A stretch of 64,000 bases of DNA, taken from contig CAYVVT010000017.1 in NCBI GenBank assembly GCA_964454335.1, positions 1 through 64,000 on the forward strand, written 5' to 3'. Below, in pieces: positions 8,300-17,129 of this stretch. The stretch comes from CAYVVT01 sp964454335 (GTDB taxonomy: Bacteria; Fidelibacterota; UBA8477; JABMPR01). The stretch's first letter is position 1; each line of letters opens with the position of its first letter. Under the pieces are notes generated by a model. That model was not told the DNA's origin, did no database searches, and saw only the letters and a program-made list of their open reading frames with translations. Both the position numbers and the translations under genes were made by a program.

Positions 8300-9522
8300 C
8301 AGGCGATCATCTCCTTCACCGTCAGCAGGGCTTCCTTCAAAAGGTCGATCTCAGCTTTTGTATTGTAGAATGCCAGGGAGGCACGGGTTGTCGCCGGGAT
8401 CCCGTAGTGGTCCATTACCGGTTGTGTACAGTGGTGTCCTGAACGAACGGCTATGCCCTCCTGGTCCAGGATCGTACCAATGTCGTGCGGATGGACATTC
8501 TCAAGGGTAAAGGACAGGATACTGCCCTTGCTGCCAGCCTGGCCGATCATTTCCAGGCCAGGAATGGACATCAGGACTTCATTTCCGTAATTCAACAATT
8601 CCTGCTCGTAGTCAGAGACTCTCTGCATATCGATGCCCGTCAGGTAATTCAGGGCTGCACCAAGGCCTGCTGTGCCTGCGATGTTCGGCGTACCAGCCTC
8701 GAATTTGAAGGGGACTTCATTGAATTGTGTTCCACTGAACCGGACTTCCAGGATCATATCGCCACCGCCCTGATAGGGGGGCATCCGATCCAGCAGTTCC
8801 ATGCGGCCCCACAGGACACCAATCCCGGTAGGACCGAAGGCCTTGTGCCCGGAAAAGGTAAAGAAATCGCAGCCCAGGTCCTGAATGTCCACGGGCATAT
8901 GTGGAATGGATTGGGCGCCATCCACCAGAACGGGGACATTCTGTGCATGAGCGATCTCGACGATCTCCTTGATGGGATTGACCGTGCCCAGTGAATTGGA
9001 CATGTGGACCACTGCCACAAGTCGGGTCTTAGTGTTGATCATGCCTCGGCAGGCATCCAGGTCGAGCTCCCCATTGTCCAACATGGGAATGATCTTGAGC
9101 TCCACACCGCGTCGCTCCGCAAGCAGTTGCCAGGGAACGATATTGGAGTGATGTTCCATTTCGGAGATGAGGATCTCGTCACCCGCTGAGCAGGTCTCCC
9201 AGCCGAAGGTCTGGGCAACCAGGTTCACACCCTCCGTAGCGCCTCGCACAAACACGATCTCCCTCGTTGAAGGAGCGTTGATGAAGCTGCGAACGGTTTC
9301 CCTGACCTCTTCGTAGATCCGGGTGGCACGTTGACTCAGATCGTGGACGCCGCGGTGGATATTGGCATAATCGTTCCTGTAGAAATCCGCAATTGTATCG
9401 ATGACGATCTGGGGCTTTTGCGTGCTGGCGGCGTTATCCAGATAGACCAGCGGTTTTCCATGCACCTTCTGGTCAAGGATGGGAAAATCCTGTCGAATCT
9501 GTTGTACGTCGAATGCAGACAT
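8299..9522 (-). CDS. sufS: Cysteine desulfurase SufS
   Basis: A 407-residue class II PLP-dependent cysteine desulfurase. Key sites are the cofactor lysine in FSGHKAFGPTG, the substrate-binding HHSNIVPWQ region, and the catalytic cysteine in RSGHHCTQP. The enzyme takes sulfur from cysteine as an enzyme persulfide for Fe-S assembly, in partnership with the SufU encoded next. I start at the ATG at 9522; a TTG two codons upstream overlaps the sufD stop and also has a GAGG nearby. Length and motifs are normal for SufS. Confidence 0.95.
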   Translation of the reverse strand: MSAFDVQQIRQDFPILDQKVHGKPLVYLDNAASTQKPQIVIDTIADFYRNDYANIHRGVHDLSQRATRIYEEVRETVRSFINAPSTREIVFVRGATEGVNLVAQTFGWETCSAGDEILISEMEHHSNIVPWQLLAERRGVELKIIPMLDNGELDLDACRGMINTKTRLVAVVHMSNSLGTVNPIKEIVEIAHAQNVPVLVDGAQSIPHMPVDIQDLGCDFFTFSGHKAFGPTGIGVLWGRMELLDRMPPYQGGGDMILEVRFSGTQFNEVPFKFEAGTPNIAGTAGLGAALNYLTGIDMQRVSDYEQELLNYGNEVLMSIPGLEMIGQAGSKGSILSFTLENVHPHDIGTILDQEGIAVRSGHHCTQPVMDHYGIPATTRASLAFYNTKAEIDLLKEALLTVKEMIA

Positions 9523-9524
9523 GC

Positions 9525-10838
9525 TCAATTCGCCTCGCTGGTGAGACGTCCCAGCTTCTCAAGGATCAGTTCATCGATGTATTCCCGCAGGGCTCCTTCG
9601 GGGAGTTGCGTACTGATCTCCCGGGCAAATCCCTCCGTGAGCAAGTGGCGCGACTCCTGAAGGCCGATGCCGCGTGATCGCAGATAGAACAGGGCCTGGG
9701 GATCAAGCTGCCCAACAGTGGCACCGTGCGAACATTTCACGTCATCGGCAAATATCTCCAGCTGTGGTTTTGCATCTGCCCTGGCCTGCTCGGAAAGCAG
9801 CAGGCTTTTGTTCAGCTGTTCAGCCGAAGTCTTCTGGGCATCCTGCTGGACCAACACCTTCCCATTGAAAACACCTCTTCCCGAAGCGCTGAGTATCCCG
9901 CGATAGTGCTGGTTACTGCGACAATGAGGTACGGCGTGATCCACAAAGGTTCGGCAATCCTGGACCTGTTCACCCTCGGCCAGATAAAGACCCATCAGAT
10001 CAGTTTCTGCTCCCTGGCCGCCGAGCAGAACTTCTACATTCTCCCTGGCAAGATTGGCCCCCAGACCAAAATACCTGCTTGTGAAATGGCTGTTGGTATT
10101 TTGATGGACCAGGGTATTGCCAAAGTGAAATGAGCTTAGTGACTGGTGCTGGATCTGCGTACGGATCAGCTTTGCACCCTCAGCAAGGTCGAAAATACTT
10201 GTGGCGTTCATCACAGTACCTGATCCCGAACCACGGGCAAAGTGTTCAACCAACTCAAAGCTGGTATTTGCACTCAACTGGGCCAGGATCAGCGGCATGG
10301 ACCATTCTGCGGTGTCCCGGGCAGAATCAAAGTAGACCACATGCAGGACCTTCTGCCTTTCATCTGCCTCATTCATTTCGATGAACAGACCGTCCTGCAG
10401 GCTCGTGAGGTTGGATCTGGTAAAGATGGAATCATCTGTGAACTCGGCCTTTGAAAGAAGGTCCCGGATCGTCTCCGGATGTTTATCCAGACCATCCTTC
10501 AGCGACAGGACACCTGGAAACGCTTTGAGCTCATCCTGATTCTGTAGCATACCATTCTCAAAAACCACAATGCTGCTTTGAGGAAACCTGGGCCTCAGAT
10601 CCTCAAGCACCTCGTCTAGGGACCTTGCAGGTTGAGCTTTCCCCTGGACCAGCAGATCCTTGAGCCCGGTATATTTCCATTCTTCATCGCGTAGAGAAGG
10701 AAAGCTGGATTCCTTCAGTGAAGAGATCCCTGCAGTATGAAGATCTGATAGTTGTGCGGGCAGTTTCGATCCGCCTGCGGTGGCTGTTTCCAAGAGCTGC
10801 TGTTTCAGATCATCGAATGTCAAGTTGCCCTGTGCCAT
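9525..10838 (-). CDS. sufD: Fe-S assembly scaffold subunit SufD
   Basis: A 437-residue SufB/SufD-family beta-helix protein. The conserved C-terminal block is visible: CSHGATVGQLD (about 372-382), then FYLRSRGI and a segment ending in the EYIDELI/LGRLT region. It lacks the Fe-S ligand features of SufB and is shorter, consistent with SufD. It forms the SufBCD scaffold complex with the products of the two genes just upstream. The N-terminal part is diverged, as is usual for SufD. Confidence 0.93.
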   Translation of the reverse strand: MAQGNLTFDDLKQQLLETATAGGSKLPAQLSDLHTAGISSLKESSFPSLRDEEWKYTGLKDLLVQGKAQPARSLDEVLEDLRPRFPQSSIVVFENGMLQNQDELKAFPGVLSLKDGLDKHPETIRDLLSKAEFTDDSIFTRSNLTSLQDGLFIEMNEADERQKVLHVVYFDSARDTAEWSMPLILAQLSANTSFELVEHFARGSGSGTVMNATSIFDLAEGAKLIRTQIQHQSLSSFHFGNTLVHQNTNSHFTSRYFGLGANLARENVEVLLGGQGAETDLMGLYLAEGEQVQDCRTFVDHAVPHCRSNQHYRGILSASGRGVFNGKVLVQQDAQKTSAEQLNKSLLLSEQARADAKPQLEIFADDVKCSHGATVGQLDPQALFYLRSRGIGLQESRHLLTEGFAREISTQLPEGALREYIDELILEKLGRLTSEAN

Positions 10839-10844
10839 TCAGAT

Positions 10845-11603
10845 TCAGGCCTCCAGTTCCGGAGAGGTATGCAACCAGTCGTATCCACGATCCTCCAGCT
10901 CCAGGGCTAGGTCCTTGGTGCCGGATCTGATGATCTGACCATCACTGAGAACATGTACGTAGTCCGGGACGATGTAATTGAGCAGGCGTTGATAGTGTGT
11001 TACTACGACAAAGGCATTGTTCTCTGAACGGAGCTTGTTGACGCCCTCGGCCACGATGCGCAGTGCATCGATGTCCAACCCCGAATCGGTTTCATCAAGG
11101 ATGGCCAGGCGCGGCTCGAGAACCGCCATCTGCAGGATCTCGTTCCGCTTTTTCTCCCCTCCGGAGAAACCCTGGTTAACCGGCCGCCGGAGAAAGGTCT
11201 CGTTCATCTCCACCAGCTGCATCCTGGTTTTGATGAGGTTCATGAAATCAACCGCGTCCAGTTCTTCCTCGCCGCGGTGCTTGCGGAGTTCGTTCAGGGC
11301 TTTCTTCAGGAAGGTGGTGTTATTGACCCCGGGGATCTCCAGGGGATACTGGAATGCCAGGAAGACACCTTCACGGGCACGGTCCTCCGGTGCCATGTCG
11401 AGCAGGTCGGTTGACTGGTAACTCACTGATCCGGAATTCACTTCATAACCCTCGCGACCGGCCAGGATATGGGCCAGGGTGCTTTTTCCGCTGCCGTTGG
11501 GGCCCATGATGGCATGGATCTCTCCGGCCTTGACCTCGAGATTGATCCCCTTGAGGATCTGCTTGCCCTCCACTGACACCTTTAAATCTTTGATTATCAA
11601 CAT
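10845..11603 (-). CDS. sufC: SufC ATPase of the SufBCD complex
   Basis: A 252-residue ABC-type ATPase without membrane partners. Motifs are Walker A GPNGSGKST, a Q-loop around AFQYPLEIPG, signature FSGGEKKRNE and Walker B RLAILDETDSGLD, which is the SufC form (DETDSGLD). It powers conformational change of the SufBCD scaffold in the cytosol. I start at the ATG at 11603, which has GGGGAAA nine bases upstream. A second ATG at 11621 lies inside a seven-base tandem repeat array (11619-11659) and probably became in-frame by accident of the repeat. Confidence 0.95.
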   Translation of the reverse strand: MLIIKDLKVSVEGKQILKGINLEVKAGEIHAIMGPNGSGKSTLAHILAGREGYEVNSGSVSYQSTDLLDMAPEDRAREGVFLAFQYPLEIPGVNNTTFLKKALNELRKHRGEEELDAVDFMNLIKTRMQLVEMNETFLRRPVNQGFSGGEKKRNEILQMAVLEPRLAILDETDSGLDIDALRIVAEGVNKLRSENNAFVVVTHYQRLLNYIVPDYVHVLSDGQIIRSGTKDLALELEDRGYDWLHTSPELEA

Positions 11604-11618
11604 CTTATGTGGTTTCCC

Positions 11619-11659
11619 CATTTGAAACTTGAAACTTGAAATTGGAAATTTGAAACTGG
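11619..11659. repeat. Heptamer tandem repeat array between sufB and sufC
   Basis: About six units with an exact seven-base period and consensus AAA(C/T)TTG: AAACTTG at 11625 and 11632, AAATTGG at 11639, AAATTTG at 11646, AAACTGG at 11653. It fills nearly the whole gap between sufB and sufC. The same heptamer type recurs at 47344-47406, and a related one at 33242-33297. The units are too short and lack the spacers of a CRISPR array. Confidence 0.85.
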
Positions 11660-11672
11660 TCAGAGTAGGTCG

Positions 11673-13118
11673 TCATCCTACGGAGCCCTCCAGGCTGACG
11701 CTCATGAGGTTCTGGGCTTCCACAGCGAATTCCATGGGGAGTTGCTGGAAAACCTCTTTAGCGTATCCGGACACGATCATGCCCACTGCATCTTCAGTTG
11801 AGATCCCCCGCTGGTTGAGGTAGAAGATCTGATCCTCGCTGACCTTGGAGGTCGTGGCCTCATGTTCAACCTGGGCTGACTGGTTGTCGATCTCCAGATA
11901 GGGGAAAGTGTGTGCGCCGCAGCGATCACCGATGAGCAGCGAATCACACTGAGAATAATTCCGTGAACGCTCTGCATTGGAATGGACCTTTACCAGACCG
12001 CGGTAGGAATTATTCGATCTACCGGCAGAGATACCTTTTGAAATGATGGTACTTCTACTATTCCGGCCCAGATGGATCATCTTGGTGCCCGTATCAGCCT
12101 GCTGGTAATTATTGGTCAGCGCCACAGAGTAGAACTCACCCACTGAATTCTCTCCCTTGAGGATGCAGCTGGGATATTTCCACGTGATGGCCGATCCGGT
12201 CTCCACTTGGGTCCAGGAGATCTTGGAATTGACACCGGCACAGATCCCGCGTTTGGTGACGAAGTTATAGATCCCGCCAACACCTTCCTTGTTCCCGGCA
12301 TACCAGTTCTGGACTGTTGAATACTTAATCTCCGCGTTGTCCATAGCGATGAGTTCCACCACAGCCGCATGCAGCTGATTCTCATCTCGCATGGGGGCCG
12401 TACAACCTTCCAGGTAACTGACATAGCTGCCTTCATCCGCGATGATGAGCGTGCGTTCGAACTGACCGGTCTTCGAAGCATTGATACGGAAATAGCTGGA
12501 AAGTTCCATGGGACAGCGTACACCCGGCGGGATGTATACAAATGAACCGTCACTGAATACGGCGGAATTCAGGGTCGCATAGAAGTTGTCAGTGTAGGGA
12601 ACGACGGATCCCAGGTATTTCTTCACCAGTTCCGGATGTTCCTGGATGGCTTCGCTGATGGGGCAGAAAATGATTCCCAGCTCGTTCAGCTTGTCCTTGT
12701 ATGTGGTTGCCACTGATACGCTATCGAAAACGGCGTCCACGGCAACTCCGGCAAGGATCTCGCGTTCTTCCAGGGGCACACCCAGTTTCTCAAAGGTCTC
12801 CAGAAGTTCCGGATCGACCTCATCCAGGCTTTTGGGTGCACTGTCACTGGCTGGAGCGGCATAATAATAGAGTTCATTAAAATTGATTTCCGGATATTCC
12901 ACCTTCGGCCACTTGGGCTCCTTCATCTTGAGCCAGCGGCGGTATGCCTTCAATCGCCACTTGACCATGAATTCCGGCTCATCTTTTTTCCCTGCGATCA
13001 TACGGACGATGTCTTCGTTCAAACCCTGGGGCAGGATTTCCATGTCGATGTCCGTCACAAAGCCGTACTTGTATTCCCGGTCCGCTATTCCCTTGATCGT
13101 TTTGAGATCTGAACTCAT
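11673..13118 (-). CDS. sufB: Fe-S assembly scaffold subunit SufB
   Basis: A 481-residue SufB with the family's highly conserved C-terminal half: IPPGVRCPMELSSYFRIN, WTQVETGSAITWKYPS, GRNSRSTIISKGI, RNYSQCDSLLIGDRCGAHT and the HEATTSKVSEDQIFYL block. SufB is the scaffold on which the Fe-S cluster forms with SufC and SufD. I start at the ATG at 13118, preceded by AAGGA and followed by SSDLKTIKGI, rather than an in-frame start 96 bases upstream that would add a sequence not found in SufB proteins. It is the first gene of the suf operon. A plausible sigma-70 promoter lies about 70 bases upstream. Confidence 0.95.
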   Translation of the reverse strand: MSSDLKTIKGIADREYKYGFVTDIDMEILPQGLNEDIVRMIAGKKDEPEFMVKWRLKAYRRWLKMKEPKWPKVEYPEINFNELYYYAAPASDSAPKSLDEVDPELLETFEKLGVPLEEREILAGVAVDAVFDSVSVATTYKDKLNELGIIFCPISEAIQEHPELVKKYLGSVVPYTDNFYATLNSAVFSDGSFVYIPPGVRCPMELSSYFRINASKTGQFERTLIIADEGSYVSYLEGCTAPMRDENQLHAAVVELIAMDNAEIKYSTVQNWYAGNKEGVGGIYNFVTKRGICAGVNSKISWTQVETGSAITWKYPSCILKGENSVGEFYSVALTNNYQQADTGTKMIHLGRNSRSTIISKGISAGRSNNSYRGLVKVHSNAERSRNYSQCDSLLIGDRCGAHTFPYLEIDNQSAQVEHEATTSKVSEDQIFYLNQRGISTEDAVGMIVSGYAKEVFQQLPMEFAVEAQNLMSVSLEGSVG

Positions 13119-13185
13119 TCTGTGTCGTGTTCCTTCGTGCTCCGATACCACTTTTTCAAACCACTGTTTTCCCCAGCGGCGCGTC

Positions 13186-13214
13186 AATAAAGTAAAACTA
13201 TACAAAAAAGTCAA
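13186..13214 (-). promoter_or_regulatory. Possible sigma-70 promoter of the suf operon
   Basis: On the minus strand TTGACT (13209-13214) and TTTATT (13186-13191) are spaced by 17 bases, about 68 bases before the sufB start. The -35 matches 5 of 6 and the -10 matches 4 of 6 consensus bases. The tract is AT-rich. No Rrf2 operator could be confirmed by eye. Confidence 0.4.
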
Positions 13215-13369
13215 GATTAAAGGATTTTGGCTCGGATTTTCCTGAATGGAATCAGGCTCATCCTGGTAGAATCTGGTGGAGTACTGTGAATGCCGCTGCT
13301 TGAGAAACGCCTGAAAATCACGTTTGAATTCACTATGTTTACAATTTCTATAAATGCGAAGTGCTTAAC

Positions 13370-13909
13370 ATGATAATTAGATCGTACAGAGGTATAACTC
13401 CCAAGATCCACCCCAGTGCGTGGATCGCCGAGAACGCAGTCATCATCGGGGACGTGGAGATCGGACCCGAGACGAATATCTGGTATAACGTGCTCATCCG
13501 CGGGGATCTGAACCGGATCAGGATCGGCGAACAATGCAATATCCAGGATGGAGCAATACTGCATGTGGAATCCGATGAGGGTCCCTGCCTGCTGGGAAAC
13601 AGGGTGACCGTGGGACACCAGTCCATCGTACATGGCTGTGTTGTCGGAGACGATGCGCTCATCGGTATGGGGGCCACCGTGCTCAGCTGGGCCCGGATCG
13701 GGAAGGGAGCCCTGGTGGCTGCAGGTGCACTGGTGAAAGAATATGCCGAGCTGCCGGACCGCAGTCTCTGGGCAGGTGTACCGGCCAGGGAACGCGGCGC
13801 AGTGGACGATGGTATGTTCGCGAGGATGCAGGAAGGCTGCAGGCATTATCTTGAACTTGCCGAAGAATATCGAAGGGACGATGCGCGGAGGAAAGATGCT
13901 GCCCTATAA
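13370..13909 (+). CDS. Gamma-class carbonic anhydrase family protein (hexapeptide repeat)
   Basis: A 179-residue left-handed beta-helix protein made of hexapeptide repeats (IGDVEI, IGPETN, IGEQCN, IGKGAL). The three histidines that bind metal in gamma-carbonic anhydrases are present, in ILHVE and GHQSIVHGC, as are the Arg/Asp of VLIRGDLN. It would form a trimer with metal sites between subunits. Whether it hydrates CO2 is uncertain, since many YrdA/PaaY-like relatives have weak activity. I use the ATG at 13370; a GTG three codons upstream is possible. It is divergent from the suf operon and overlaps the next gene by 14 bases. Confidence 0.88.
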   Translation: MIIRSYRGITPKIHPSAWIAENAVIIGDVEIGPETNIWYNVLIRGDLNRIRIGEQCNIQDGAILHVESDEGPCLLGNRVTVGHQSIVHGCVVGDDALIGMGATVLSWARIGKGALVAAGALVKEYAELPDRSLWAGVPARERGAVDDGMFARMQEGCRHYLELAEEYRRDDARRKDAAL

Positions 13910-15233
13910 GATCATCGAGAAGAAAGCAGGGGGCCATGAGCTCAGTGCGGATGAGATCCAGCAGTTTGTCGTCGCCTACACCCGGGGATCCCTGCCTGAT
14001 TACCAGATGTCAGCTCTGCTTATGGCCATTTTTATTCAGGGTATGACACCGGCAGAGACACTGGCACTGACAGAAGTCATGCTGGAATCGGGTAAACAGA
14101 TGGATTTCAGCGATCTGGATGGTTTCGTGGCGGACAAGCATTCCACTGGTGGTGTAGGGGACAAGACCTCACTCATTCTCGCACCTGTCCTCGCTGAGCT
14201 GGGTGTCCATGTTCCCATGATCTCGGGCCGTGGTCTGGGACACACGGGTGGCACGCTGGACAAGCTCGAGGCCATTCCCGGTTTCAATGTCAACCAGCCG
14301 CTGGAGGCCTTCGATCGCCTGGTCCGTGAGCATCAGGTGGGTCTCATAGGTCAGACTGAGAATATCGCACCGGCTGACCGCAAGCTATACAGCCTGAGGG
14401 ATGTTACAGCCACCGTCCGCTCCATTCCCCTCATCACGGCCAGTATCATGAGCAAGAAGATCGCTGAGGGGATCCAGGGCCTGATCCTGGATGTGAAGAC
14501 CGGCAATGGGGCCTTCATGCAATCCATGCAGGATGCCCGAGCCCTGGCACAGAACCTGGTTGAGGTGGGGGAGCGATACGGGATCAGGACCACGGCGTTG
14601 ATCACCGATATGAACCAGCCTCTGGGCAATGCTATCGGCAACTGGCTGGAGGTGAAGGAATGTCTCGATGTGCTCCAGGGAGGCGGCCCCCGCGACCTGG
14701 TCCATCTGAGCCTGGCCCTTGGCGCAGAGATACTGCAGATGCGTGACGAACACCTGGCACCGGCGGCAGCATTGGCTATGCAGCAGGAATTACTGGAGAA
14801 CGGCAGGGCCTACGATCGGTTCCTTGATCTGTGCAAACTGCATGGTGCCGATACTGCAGTTCTGGAGCATCCGGACAATTATCCTGCAACGCAATTCAAC
14901 CACACGCTCACAGCCCAGGGATCCGGCTACGTCAGCCGGATCGAGACAATGGCTCTTGGTTTTGCCGGCATCACGCTTAAAGCAGGTCGCCGCATCATGT
15001 CCGATACCATCGATTACGCTGCCGGGATGCAGATCCACAAGAAACTTGGCGATAAGGTACAGAAGGGTGAACCGCTGCTGATCCTCTATGCCGAGGAGGA
15101 GGAATTGCTCAACACGGCCCTGGAACAGCTCAGTGATTGCTTCACAATAAGCCGTACCAAACCAAATCCGCCCCAGTTGATATATGAGACTGTATCCAAG
15201 TACTACTTCTTCGGGAAAACCCAGTTAAGCTGA
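13896..15233 (+). CDS. pdp: Pyrimidine-nucleoside / thymidine phosphorylase
   Basis: A 445-residue nucleoside phosphorylase II family enzyme. The signature KHSTGGVGDKTS (about residues 83-94), followed by SGRGLGHTGGTLDKLE, is diagnostic. The C-terminal barrel-sandwich domain (AGMQIHKKLGDKVQKGEPL) is complete. It splits thymidine or uridine with phosphate to give the base and (deoxy)ribose-1-phosphate. GGAGG sits four bases before the ATG at 13896, which settles the start inside the end of the carbonic anhydrase gene. I cannot tell DeoA from Pdp specificity by eye. Confidence 0.94.
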   Translation: MLPYKIIEKKAGGHELSADEIQQFVVAYTRGSLPDYQMSALLMAIFIQGMTPAETLALTEVMLESGKQMDFSDLDGFVADKHSTGGVGDKTSLILAPVLAELGVHVPMISGRGLGHTGGTLDKLEAIPGFNVNQPLEAFDRLVREHQVGLIGQTENIAPADRKLYSLRDVTATVRSIPLITASIMSKKIAEGIQGLILDVKTGNGAFMQSMQDARALAQNLVEVGERYGIRTTALITDMNQPLGNAIGNWLEVKECLDVLQGGGPRDLVHLSLALGAEILQMRDEHLAPAAALAMQQELLENGRAYDRFLDLCKLHGADTAVLEHPDNYPATQFNHTLTAQGSGYVSRIETMALGFAGITLKAGRRIMSDTIDYAAGMQIHKKLGDKVQKGEPLLILYAEEEELLNTALEQLSDCFTISRTKPNPPQLIYETVSKYYFFGKTQLS

Positions 15234-15242
15234 GCCCGGTGC

Positions 15243-15749
15243 CTATTGCGGCCGCAACGCTCCGAACTGTTTTCGGGCCAGGACGAAGAGTCTCTGGATG
15301 GGAATCTCGTTCACGTGAGCGGCAACAACCTCTCCAGCAAAAATGGCATGATCCCCGGTGGTGGTCTCCGAACTCAACCGGCATTCGAAATTCGAACTCG
15401 CCTCCGTCAGTAGCAGGCCTTTCACGGCTACAGTCGGTTGTGTGGGTGTGCCCAGTTCCGCGATCTTGGCAGTATCCCGGCCACTTTCCGTTCCGAAGAA
15501 TTCCACTTCCGCCATCTGCTGCTCCGATGGGAAGGCGATTACGAATTCACCAGCTTCCCTGATCAACTGGTAGGTGTAGCGTTCGAATCCAACGGAAACC
15601 GCCAGCATCAGGGGATCGATACTGGTAAACATCACCCAGGAGGCCGACATGGCATTACAGATGCCGTCTGCGCCTTCCACTAGGACGATATGTACCAGTT
15701 CCGGGTATTTCGTGGGTCCCGCTTCCTTGATTGGTACCTGTATCTGCAT
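15243..15749 (-). CDS. Flavin reductase-like (FMN-binding split barrel) protein
   Basis: A protein of about 168 residues with the flavin reductase-like fold. Features are the N-terminal NAMSASWVMFTSIDPLMLAVSV strand pair that cradles FMN, a G-x-FVIAFPSEQQ segment, ETTTGDHAIFAGEVVA near the C-terminus and a final LFVLARKQFG. Such proteins bind FMN and often supply reduced flavin to oxygenases or act as small oxidoreductases. The start is unsure: the ATG at 15749 fits family alignments, while a GTG at 15785 adds 12 residues, and neither has a clear ribosome site. It converges on the nucleoside phosphorylase with a 9-base gap and has no partner enzyme nearby. Confidence 0.83.
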   Translation of the reverse strand: MQIQVPIKEAGPTKYPELVHIVLVEGADGICNAMSASWVMFTSIDPLMLAVSVGFERYTYQLIREAGEFVIAFPSEQQMAEVEFFGTESGRDTAKIAELGTPTQPTVAVKGLLLTEASSNFECRLSSETTTGDHAIFAGEVVAAHVNEIPIQRLFVLARKQFGALRPQ

Positions 15750-16047
15750 ATACGAAGATAACCCACTATGGAATAGTTGCTTCACCCAATTTGTTGCAGA
15801 TCATGATCGGTAGGTGAGGCTGAATGCAAACACAGAAACTCTCCATCACCTGCATGCGGGAAAGGATGGGGAATTCCTGCCACCACGTGGATGTTGTGGG
15901 ATTAGCACATAAATGTAATTTTTATTAATAATTGACTTTTTCGCTGCAAATCTTTTAAGTTTTGGCAAAGATTGTGCATGGCAATGAGTGTGACTACTAA
16001 TATCGAATTCTATTGAACAGATATACTGAAACAGAGGGGAATACAAA

Positions 16048-16503
16048 ATGGACACAAAGCTGAAAACCCAGGCCACCGCTATCACCGATCTTACCTTTGA
16101 TCTGCTGCGCTGCTGCGAAGCGAAGGAGAAGATCTTTGCCAAGGACCATGGTCTTAAAGTTGCGGAATTCCGTTGCCTGAGGATCATCGAACCCGGCAAA
16201 TCCTATTCTGTTCAGGACCTGGCGACATCCATGCATCTCTCACCGAGCCGTCTTACCCGGATCATCGACGGTCTGTTCGCCGAGAAACTGGTTGATCGCA
16301 TCCAGTCCATCGAGGATCGACGTTTCGCCAAGATCAGTCTCACCGCCAAAGGCCAGACCCTGGTATCCAAGCTCAAAGAGGAATACGCAGACCTGCACGC
16401 TGAGATGCTGAAGGAAAAAACCAGCAATGAGCGGGACAAGATCTTTGAAGGTATTTCCCTGATGCAGGACGTGGTGAGTGGCTGGCTCGACAAGAATATG
16501 TAG
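16048..16503 (+). CDS. MarR-family transcriptional regulator
   Basis: A 151-residue winged-helix regulator of normal MarR length. The recognition helix region reads SVQDLATSMHLSPSRLTRIIDGL, and the wing carries the conserved DRRFAKISLTAKGQ motif. An N-terminal helix and a C-terminal helix pair would form the dimer. AGGGGAA lies eight bases before the ATG. The gene stands alone, ended by a strong terminator, so its targets are not evident. Upstream AT-rich DNA (15960-16040) may hold its own operator. Confidence 0.92.
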   Translation: MDTKLKTQATAITDLTFDLLRCCEAKEKIFAKDHGLKVAEFRCLRIIEPGKSYSVQDLATSMHLSPSRLTRIIDGLFAEKLVDRIQSIEDRRFAKISLTAKGQTLVSKLKEEYADLHAEMLKEKTSNERDKIFEGISLMQDVVSGWLDKNM

Positions 16504-16522
16504 CCTTAGTGCCCCACGATCC

Positions 16523-16549
16523 AAAGGCCGTGAATTCCACGGCCTTTTT
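16523..16549 (+). terminator. Intrinsic terminator after the MarR gene
   Basis: A ten-base stem (AAAGGCCGTG at 16523-16532, CACGGCCTTT at 16538-16547) with a five-base loop runs into a T-tract. It begins 20 bases after the MarR stop. Confidence 0.9.
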
Positions 16550-16605
16550 GCTTATACAGCCGATTAACCGTGTACTCACTGAGTTCTGAGTTCTAAACTA
16601 AACCC

Positions 16606-17067
16606 ATGCAGATCCTGGCAACTCTCTGTTATGTCCGTGACGGTGATAAGACACTGATGCTGCATCGTGTCAAGAAGCAGAACGACATGCATGAGGGTAA
16701 ATGGAACGGACTTGGCGGTAAGGTCGAGAAGGGTGAATCCCCAGAAGAGTGTGCTATCCGGGAAGTACGGGAGGAATCGGGTCTGGAGGTCATGGATCCC
16801 ATCTTGCGCGGGTTCATCTGCTTTCCGCTCTTCGATGGTGAGAACGACTGGAACGTATTCATTTATCGGTTCGATGGCTATAATGGCACCCAGCAGGAAT
16901 CGGCCGAAGGCCACCTGGCCTGGCTGGATGCTGAAGAATTGAAGCAGGTGCCGCTCTGGGAAGGGGACCGGATCTTTATGGATTGGCTTGATAAAGATCA
17001 AATCTTTTCAGCGAAGTTCAATTATCATGGCGGGCGACTGGACGATTGGAGCGTCCATTGGTATTAG
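16606..17067 (+). CDS. Nudix hydrolase, MutT / 8-oxo-dGTP diphosphatase-like
   Basis: A 153-residue Nudix protein. The Nudix box GGKVEKGESPEECAIREV continues into REESGLEV and matches the GX5EX7REUXEEXGU pattern exactly (about residues 38-60). It opens with a strand typical of MutT relatives (ATLCYVRDGDKTLMLHRV) and has the WNGLGGK segment of oxidised-nucleotide hydrolases of the MTH1/YtkD type. It probably cleaves 8-oxo-dGTP or similar nucleotides, but substrate choice in Nudix enzymes cannot be set from sequence alone. It stands between the MarR terminator and the TonB receptor gene. Confidence 0.9.
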   Translation: MQILATLCYVRDGDKTLMLHRVKKQNDMHEGKWNGLGGKVEKGESPEECAIREVREESGLEVMDPILRGFICFPLFDGENDWNVFIYRFDGYNGTQQESAEGHLAWLDAEELKQVPLWEGDRIFMDWLDKDQIFSAKFNYHGGRLDDWSVHWY

Positions 17068-17129
17068 GAACTCTGAGGAGTACCTTTCGTTGAATGGTGC
17101 GATGAGGAGATAAAGAGGGGATGATATAG

